29,252 nucleotides of DNA from Conidiobolus incongruus B7586 (taxonomy: Eukaryota > Entomophthoromycota > Entomophthoromycetes > Entomophthorales > Conidiobolaceae), in contig JNEM01016848.1 of assembly GCA_000697335.1 (NCBI GenBank), forward strand, positions 1 to 29,252, written 5' to 3'. Of this stretch, positions 22,250 to 29,252 are shown piece by piece; position 1 is the stretch's first letter; each line of letters starts with the position of its first letter. The notes under the pieces are model-generated. The model worked only from the letters and a program-made list of their open reading frames with translations. It did no database searches and was not told the origin of the DNA. Both the position numbers and the translations under genes were made by a program.

Positions 22250-22900
22250 TGCTAAGAGAATTAAAATAAAGTACTACTAGCTTTCCCTAGTTAAATTAGT
22301 TTAGAAATACACTAATACCTATGATATATATTAAAAAACTAAATATAATACTTAACTAAAGTATAATAAACTTATTCTTCTATAAATCCCTAATAAAACT
22401 TAATAACAAATCTAACTTAATTTTATAAAAATCTTTAAATCAACAAATAGTTATAATAACTTATTAATTATAATTGATAAATTTTTTAAATATGTTTATT
22501 TTATTTTTTGTTTTAAAACTTCTATAGCTAAAGATATTATAAAATTATTATTCTCTAATATTTTTATTTATTATAAAATTTTACAAATTATTGTATTTGA
22601 TAAAAATATGTAATTTAACTCTTAATTTTAGAAGTTACTATCTTTTTCTTTTAAAATTAACTATGTTTACTACCAATTATTATTAAATTAATAAACCTGT
22701 TAAAAAACTATTAAAACCCTAAAGTAAATAATTAAAGCTTATATTAACACTAATCAATTAAATTAAGATACTTATATCTATTAACTCAAATATTTATTTA
22801 ATATCTTTATCAACAAATTAATAAGTTTTAGCCTTTATTTCATTAATTATAACAAATATCCTAATTTAATAATTGCTTTAAAACTTTAAATTAACTTATA
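22250..22900 (+). other. Integrase core region of element B, fossil
   Basis: The core is seen from the L-L-I-I-I-D-K-F segment near 22465-22490 and the following I-V-F-D-K segment near 22590-22610, which hold the positions of catalytic Asp residues in the family. It lies downstream of reverse transcriptase. It is broken. Confidence 0.6.
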
Positions 22901-23289
22901 TTTAGACATTATTGAATTTTAATCTAATATTAAGTATATTAATTCCCTTGTTAAATTTAACTTAGAAGAAAATTAAAGAATTATAGAATAAAAATATTTA
23001 AAGTTATTTAAAAATCCTTTTAAATATGATATTAGTATGTTTATATACTTAAAACAATCTGCTTTTAAACTTACCCTATTTAAATCTAGCTTAAATCTAA
23101 AATATTTACTATTATATTATAATCTTTATAAAATTTAATCTATTAATTTAAATTTTAAAAATATTACCTTAGAATTATCTTTAACTTTAAAAATCAACCC
23201 TATCTTTCATATATCTAAATTTAAACTATACTTTAAAGATTTTAATATTTTTCTAATTAATTAAAAGCTTTAAAACTAGATTTAATTAT

Positions 23290-23470
23290 TAATTAAGATA
23301 GAAAAAAAGAATACTATATTAATTATATAATTAAATTTAAATTTATTAGGAATAAGCTTTATTTTTATATAAAATAAATAAGTTATTTTATTAAAGAAAC
23401 TATATAAGAACCCTTAAAAAATATTAAGAATACTTTAGCTTATTATACCTATTTGCAAAAATCTAAAGAG
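23290..23470 (+). other. Chromodomain-like tail of element B integrase, fossil
   Basis: The pattern of a chromodomain follows the integrase: a charged start, then a Y-F-Y-like aromatic patch before a lost K-W core, then an E-P-L-like segment and Asn-Thr-Leu-Ala near 23430. This makes element B a chromovirus. Confidence 0.5.
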
Positions 23471-23501
23471 TGTGTTTCTTCTAAAAAACTTACTAAGGGA
23501 A

Positions 23502-23900
23502 TATTAAGAAACTAATTTTTTAAATTCTTATATATACTTTTATATAATTCAATTAACTATAAATTATATAATTAATTTATATTTATATAGTTAAATTAAT
23601 TGTATAAATAATATTAAATTATTTAATAAATTAAATTCTTCTTTGTCTTCTCAATTCTTACAATTTTTTACTTTTACACTACTTCTAAAATTGAAACTAC
23701 TTCCTATTAATATTATAGTATATTAGCACTACCTAATATAAACCTTAATATATTAGTGACTCACCCCAGTTTAAAACTTAATTAAACTTTGTTTATACTT
23801 GCACATTACAACTACATTATATTATTATATTCTACACTATACTACTTTTATATCAAGTTTTCCTCTATATTATATTGGTTTAACTACCACTATACTTACA
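23502..23900 (+). repeat. LTR of element B (right, 3' LTR)
   Basis: Direct repeat of 18205-18603, ending TACTTACA. A short purine run (about 23495-23501) stands directly before it, as a polypurine tract should. Confidence 0.88.
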
Positions 23901-23905
23901 TATAC
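23901..23905. repeat. Target-site duplication TATAC, right of element B
   Basis: Identical to 18200-18204. Confidence 0.85.
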
Positions 23906-24360
23906 TTTATTAAACTATTTTATACAAAGTTATTTATTTAGAAATTAAAAATAATTGAGTTTGTATTTTTTATAAGTTTAAATTATTATTTCATTATTTA
24001 ATATTTTTTTACCAATATAATTTTTTTTATTTTTTAACAAAAAAATTATTATATTAATATTAATAAAAGTATATTAAAATAACTTAAAATGAATTAAAAT
24101 AAAATATATTTTTATGGATAATAATATCTTATAATTCCTATGTATATTTATTTTAATAAGAATGAAATGATAAAATTTAATATTTTGATATGATTCAAAA
24201 TTCCAAGTTATTTATTTTAAAACCCTTAAAGATATTAAATGTATTATTTAAAGATTTATTGATAAGAGTCTAAAAAGGTCATATATAATTTATTTTATTT
24301 GTTTAAATTTGGATATTATAAATTAATTATTTGATATTAAGAATCAAGTTTGAATTCACC
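23906..24360. other. AT-rich stretch without a gene
   Basis: No open frame, repeat pair or RNA gene is seen. The texture changes at about 24340 from transposon-like AT runs to a more mixed sequence that looks like decayed genic DNA. Confidence 0.4.
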
Positions 24361-24720
24361 TGGAGTTTATGTAGTGCTAATTTTTCCAGTTATATCCTAA
24401 TATCTAAAGCTATTGAATAAATCTTTAAAATATAAATATATGAGATCAAAAACTACAGTAATATATATAATTCTATATAGTTGAAAACAAATAACATTAT
24501 GAAATAATATCCAGGTATTTATGCTAAAAGTGATAATTTATCTAGGCGTCAATTATATATTGACAGGTATACTCAGAACCAATATAAATTTCAGGAATGA
24601 TACAAAAATCATTCTCTGGGATAAATTAATAAGGCTGTAAAACAGGTTTAAGAAGATCTGAGACTTCTAGCCATACTGCTTATTTTATACTTTTGGTCAA
24701 ATTATATATTTATAAATTAA
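24361..24720 (+). pseudogene. Decayed gene fragment of unknown family
   Basis: One reading frame gives a protein-like sequence across the whole stretch, best from 24481, with blocks YPGIYAKSDNLSRRQLYIDR, YTQNQYKFQE, INKAVKQV and EDLRLLAILLILYF. It is stopped at 24505, 24598, 24622 and 24649. Gln (CAA to TAA) or Arg (CGA to TGA) fits each of these places, so C-to-T decay explains them without any frame change. The end, to TAA at 24718-24720, is hydrophobic. I do not recognise the family. The fragment at about 6243-6400 shows a similar order of blocks. Confidence 0.4.
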
Positions 24721-25361
24721 TATTTATATAAATAAAGCGTCATTTTTTGCTAATAATCTACTTCTAGTTCGAATTTCATTCAGAGCATTGTTAATAAATT
24801 AGCAACTTAAATCAAACCCAATAATAAATTTTATTTTTAAACCAAAAATGATAGATTAGTTCATTTTATTAACTCTAGTGAATAAGATATAAATAATATT
24901 ATAGATTATTCACAAGATACTTTTAATTCATTATAACAAATTTGTGATTAATTTGGAATAAAAATCAAAACATTCCCATAATTATAGCTGTAACCACAGC
25001 TTCAATTCATCTTGAATTAATTCTTTGAAAACCAATCGACTGTATAATTACCTTTTAGTCCAACATTACAAATAAAAAAGCAGAAATTATAAGAATTTTG
25101 AATAATTTAATAAAATTATATTATAGATAAGGATAATTCAAGGCTTTGGAATAATATAAATCAATCATTGCTCAAAACACTTAATACAAGAAAATTTTAG
25201 ATTAATATTAATATTAATTATTATTGCACTTTCATATTAATAACGTATCATTTAATATAATAATCAAAATTAAAATTATTTTATTTAATTAAGTTTATAT
25301 ATATTTAAAATTATAATACAAAAATATGAGTAAAACTCATATAAATAATTTGAAAATGATA
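24721..25361. other. Mixed AT-rich stretch, possible decayed coding traces
   Basis: Around 24960-25060 the minus strand gives a short protein-like run, but it is too short to call. No other feature is supported. This stretch lies between a plus-strand fragment and the end of a minus-strand fragment, so it would hold two 3' ends. Confidence 0.3.
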
Positions 25362-26011
25362 CTAAACAAGCTGTCTGATATAACTTAATAATTTTTTAGG
25401 TATTAACCGTTTTTTAGAATGAGGTTTGTTTCGTTCTAAAGATTCCATAGAAGATCGTGGAGATCCAGCTGGTGAAGTAAAACGAGAAAGGATAGGAATA
25501 TTATATCTATAACTGAGAGAAGATTCACGTCGTCTTTCCAAAACTGCTTGATGAATTGGATCCATTATATGTAATACGAAATTTTTTGTGAGATTAAGAT
25601 TAACAACTTTCATCTTCAATCCAGGGTATATATATATATATAATTTAAATTTCAATTGATGACTAATATCATTTATCAACTTATTAAAATTGCTACGAAA
25701 CTGGATTGATGATTTCATAATTCCTATATTGGGATACCTTTCCTGAATTGAGTTTCTTCTCAAATTAAGTATAATGAATTTTGAATAAATTTAATCAAAT
25801 TCAATAGTATCCCTTTCAGGGTGATTGAATCAAATAAAGATTCAGGTGTTAGGTCTAGTTCACTGAAATGAGTTTTAGGAAATTCGGGCTGAATGGAATT
25901 AAGCCAATTATAACCATTGACAATTTATCAAAAATAGTAATTTCGAATTATACCATGTTTTGAATTCGAGAAGACAGTGTGGTTGGTCATCATTAGGAAA
26001 GTCTACGAAGA
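25362..26011 (-). pseudogene. Broken gene of unknown family with basic Ser/Arg-rich C-terminus
   Basis: Protein-like sequence runs on the minus strand from an apparent intron acceptor (TTTCAG, ending at 26012) to a stop at 25362. It comes in three stretches. 26009-25908 begins FVDFPNDDQPHCLLEFKTWY. 25909-25760, in another frame, begins NWLNSIQPEFPKTHFSELDL. 25763-25362, back in the first frame, holds IQFRSNFNKLINDI and the tail VLERRRESSLSYRYNIPI, SRFTSPAGSPRSSMESLERN and KKRLIPKK. The tail is basic with SP and RxxS sites, like a disordered phosphorylated region. The two frame changes are about 150 bases apart and cancel, so either two small indels or unrecognised introns lie here. An (AT)n run at about 25629-25642 interrupts the last stretch. 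The 5' end and start codon are not found. A related, more decayed tail lies at 27940-28140. Confidence 0.45.
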
Positions 26012-26014
26012 CTG

Positions 26015-27939
26015 AAATTTTTTAAGTTTTTCTTTTCTTTTAAAAAAAGCTCTATATTTTGAATATATTTCTTAAAAATATTAAATAATCAAAATATAAA
26101 TCAAATAGTATCTTATACTCTGATTTAATTATAATCATATAGCTATAACTCATCTTGTATCAAAATGAATGAAATTAAAATTTGTAGATTTATCAAAATT
26201 AGAAACAACATTTGAAAAAAATCTAATACATTATAAATCTCAAATAATAGTTTAATTTAATTACATTCTCTTATAAAATAGATAAAATATCACAATAAGG
26301 TATCAGAGTAATAACTATTTTACCAAATATGTTAAATATTGTTTATGATATTATTTTAAATGATATTTGATTGTATATGATAATAAAATTCTTTTGAATA
26401 TCCAAAATTATCAACTAAATTATAAAATAATATAATAATCGGCCAATAAAAAATACCGTATTTTCCGCATTCATACTCTTCTTCCCAAGAATTAAATAGA
26501 CTTAATACTTTTCAATTTATTTTGATTAAATTATCCTTAAACAGAATAGTAAAATTTTTTCTGAAAATATATTTATTGATTTTGATAATTACTTGGCGAA
26601 AGTAAACATTTATTAATAGTTAACTAAATTTCTTTTTTCAAAATACGTGATTTTTTTTAAAACAAATAAGCCTACAAAGCCTACAAAAGTGACTATTTCC
26701 TAATTAAGTAACTTTTAAGAAATTTTGATGTTATTGTAATATAAAATGATAAAATGGATAATAATAAAATACTTTTATGATTTATTATACTTTACAATTA
26801 ATACGCAATAGAAACTAATTTTAATATATTTAATATGATTGTTATTTTCAAATATACAATATTTTGAGGAATATATCTCTATACAGCTTTATTGTTTCAA
26901 TTAGATTTTATAGTATGATATAATATACTGATAAAGATTAGGTAAATTTATAGATAAATATAAAAAACATAAGAAATCTTTATTATATTAAAAAATATAT
27001 ATTAATTATATTTCATTTTAAAATGAAATCATTTTATTTAAAAATTATTTTAATAATATTATTATTTATTGGATAATTTGAAAGTAAAATTGGGATAATT
27101 TAAATATAAAAAATTTTTAATTAATTTTACAGACAGTAATTCAATTCATATTTTAATTTTAATTACAATATTTGATTTAAAAATAAAGAGTTGCCAAATA
27201 GGGTAACAATCTTGAATTGATCCACATAACCTAAAATACTTCAGTCGATTTTATCAATAATTTACAATAAGCAGACTTATTGAGAATATATTTAGTGATT
27301 GATTATAAATTTAATCATTGAACACAATGCATGCTGGATTTTGAACATCAAAAAGGATTGAATATTATATTTTAAATGCTCTTGATGTTATTATATTAGA
27401 TATAATTTGATCATTATTTTATGATTAAAAATTGAAAAATATAAACGAAAGCAATAAAAATTGTAAATAAAAAACTATCAAATATTTTACATGTTCAAAA
27501 TATAATTCTATTATTAAGTTTTATCTTTTTATATTAATGACAATTGTAAATTAATATATTGATCAGACTTTGTATTGATTATCTCATATTTTTGACTTAA
27601 TAAATTATATAAAATAATAGATTGCTTGGTTTTTATTTTTTATATAGTATTAATTTTGGATAAAAATAAAAATTTTATTCTAATAAACCAATTTTTTAAA
27701 TATAATATTATTGTTGATAAAGTTAATCTTGTTCGAGAAATTGTAATGGAAACACGAATATGAATAATACTAATTAGATTTTAATACCTTTAATATTAAA
27801 TTAGTATTATAATATCAATTAATAAAATTCATAGAGAGAAAGAAGAACATTAAATATGTTACAAATAGAGTTCAGGATATTGGTAATATAGTATATCTTG
27901 AAAATTTAAAAAAAGCCCTAACTGAAAAAACTGATAAGA
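26015..27939. other. Long AT-rich stretch without a supported gene
   Basis: Scattered short protein-like runs occur (for example near 26440-26520 and 27180-27370), but none is long enough to support. No RNA gene, LTR or mariner copy is seen. Upstream exons of the 25362-26011 gene would be expected at its left part, and I could not identify them. Confidence 0.35.
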
Positions 27940-28140
27940 TTATTGAATATTAAGATGCTTGTTTTTGTTCCTACCAGATATATCAAATTCGAGGGGAATT
28001 CTTAGAGACCCAACTGGAAATATTACTTGAAAAATTGAAGGACTATTATATGAGGAATACTGAATAAAAATGCAACATCCTTCTAAATAAATATAAAGTA
28101 TTCGATTCAAAACTTTAAAGAGAAGTATTTTATATAACAA
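27940..28140 (-). pseudogene. Diverged second copy of the basic C-terminal tail, decayed
   Basis: The minus-strand frame ends YNSPSIFQVIFPVGSLRIPL, EFDISGRNKNKH and a stop at 27940. Set against the tail at 25362-25550, the pattern Y-N-x-P, P-x-G-S-x-R, E and R-N-K recurs in order, with about 10 identities in 27 positions, and the DNA under it also aligns (for instance 25446-25501 with 27994-28050). The first half of this open frame (before about residue 27) is not protein-like and may not be coding. I read it as an old duplicate of the same gene in the same orientation. Confidence 0.35.
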
Positions 28141-28565
28141 TGAATGAGCTGATGGATTGGTTACAATTTGTTTTGTCTGTATTTATTCTGTAATTAATAA
28201 AATTTAAATAAAAAATTATTGAAACGTTTGAAAATACCCTGTAATCTAGTCTATACATATATTCAAAAAGAAAATTCAATTAGCCAATATATTCAAAGAA
28301 ATTAAATTAAAATTTTTTTTAGATTTAAAAGAATAAGTTTATAATTTAATTAAATCAAATGATTAATATTGACAATTTGAATTATTTTTATAATAAAAAA
28401 TTAATTTGACTATTTAATATTTTTATATTTTTTAAAAGATTTATATAATATTAACACTAAATAAAGATAATTTTATCAAATGAAATTCTATTATATTAAA
28501 TAAAATATTACCTGGGAATTAAAGAAATAGAATACTTTTGAATTTCTGATTTGTCAAATATATTA
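28141..28565. other. AT-rich stretch without a gene
   Basis: No feature can be supported between the decayed tail copy and the next mariner. Confidence 0.4.
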
Positions 28566-29252
28566 TTAGTTTTAGAAAAAAATATATAAAAAATATATAA
28601 TAATAAATAATTGTAAATCATATTTATATAATGTTTTTTTAATTAAAAATTTAATTTTTAACAAATATTATTTGATTTTATTATGTTAAAACTATATAAT
28701 TACCACCAAAAGCTTTTTTATTTTAATATTAATTAAACTTAAACATAAGCCTTTAAAGATGATTTATAACTTACAAATAGCTTTTGTTAATGAAATATTA
28801 TTTAAATCAACTATGTATCAATAGGTAAATTATTTGAAAATTAAAAAAAAATATTATTTAAAATCTATTTAAGTTTAAAATATTAATTTCTATTGTTATA
28901 ATTTGATTGATTAATAAAATAAAAAAGTTATAAAAAATACCTTTTTTAGCTAAAAAACTATATAGGTAATTTAATAAAATATATATAAGAATAATATATA
29001 TATTAAAATTTAAACTTAAATTAACTAATAAAAATATAAAATAAGTACCTTATATTTTGATTAAAATCTAGAATATTAAAATAACTAAATTTAAACAAAA
29101 TATATCAAATTATGACTAAATATTAAGGTTTTTATATTATATTATCATTATTAATAAATTATAGAATTTTTTATTATAATTATTTATCTAAAAGTAAATT
29201 AAAATATTGAAATAAAATAATTTCCTATATAGATTCTAATGTATATATATAT
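28566..29252 (+). mobile_element. Mariner DNA transposon, 5' part (cut by window edge)
   Basis: The element begins TTAGTTTTAGAAAAAA at 28566 after TA at 28564-28565. It aligns with the full mariner from its 5' repeat through the start codon (ATG at 28683, matching 10153) and the DNA-binding half of the transposase. Its leader is about 75 bases shorter than in the full copy (117 against 191). The reading frame is full of stops. The window ends before the catalytic part. Confidence 0.8.

Larger units (their letters stand above)
18205..23900 (+). mobile_element. Ty3/Gypsy chromovirus LTR retrotransposon B, fossil
   Basis: Two direct repeats of exactly 399 bp (18205-18603 and 23502-23900) enclose about 4.9 kb, with a perfect 5-bp duplication TATAC on both sides. 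A gag zinc knuckle, reverse transcriptase, integrase and chromodomain-like tail follow left to right on the plus strand, the Ty3/Gypsy order. The structure is complete from end to end, but the coding part is broken very many times. The LTRs differ at roughly one in ten positions over the first 200 bases by hand count, mostly transitions, so a simple clock age would be too old if RIP acted. It is unrelated in LTR sequence to element A and points the other way. Confidence 0.9.

Noticed and set aside
24740-24790. Possible tRNA from a GTTCGAATTTC-like B box near 24768
   Set aside because: No matching A box or acceptor stem is found at the right distance, and the bases around it do not fold as a cloverleaf.
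1-29252. CRISPR array or bacterial operon structure
   Set aside because: There are no regularly spaced direct repeats, no ribosome binding sites and no gene clusters; introns, mariner and chromoviruses show that the DNA is eukaryotic.

Overview
The window is a very AT-rich piece of a eukaryotic nuclear genome, mostly a graveyard of transposable elements and decayed genes. A filamentous fungus fits best, as an inference. It carries two Ty3/Gypsy chromoviruses, and host-type genes have short introns of about 50-60 bp with GTAAGT donors. Nearly every repeat copy differs from its sister by C-to-T or G-to-A changes, as expected of RIP-like mutation or long cytosine deamination. The species cannot be named from the sequence.

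Layout: 1-528 is the 3' part of a mariner DNA transposon. 531 to about 5230 is an island with visibly higher GC (about 35-40% by eye, against roughly 15-25% around it). It holds the broken remains of a Polinton-like element (protein-primed family B DNA polymerase on the minus strand, a capsid-like piece on the plus strand) and then an intact 417-codon gene for a ferroportin (SLC40) family iron exporter. 5432-5784 is an intron-bearing 4F5/SERF-type small-protein gene that looks damaged. 7548-8150 is a broken gene for a Ser/Thr/Asn-rich, probably secreted protein. 9962-11283 is a full-length mariner with terminal inverted repeats and TA target duplication. 11776-17162 is a minus-strand chromovirus with 519/518 bp LTRs. 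17163-18158 is a minus-strand mariner fragment that abuts it. 18205-23900 is a plus-strand chromovirus with 399 bp LTRs and a perfect TATAC target duplication. 24361-28140 holds decayed coding fragments, including two related minus-strand tails. 28566 to the end is the 5' part of another mariner.

The most notable point is the ferroportin. It is the only long open gene in 29 kb, has no introns, shares base composition with the Polinton-like fossil rather than with the surrounding host DNA, and lies directly beside it. It keeps the ferroportin family signatures, but by eye alignment several metal-site residues known from the vertebrate protein are replaced. It could be cargo brought in with the large DNA element, or a host gene that has stayed open beside it. 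Nothing else here forms an operon or a working pathway.
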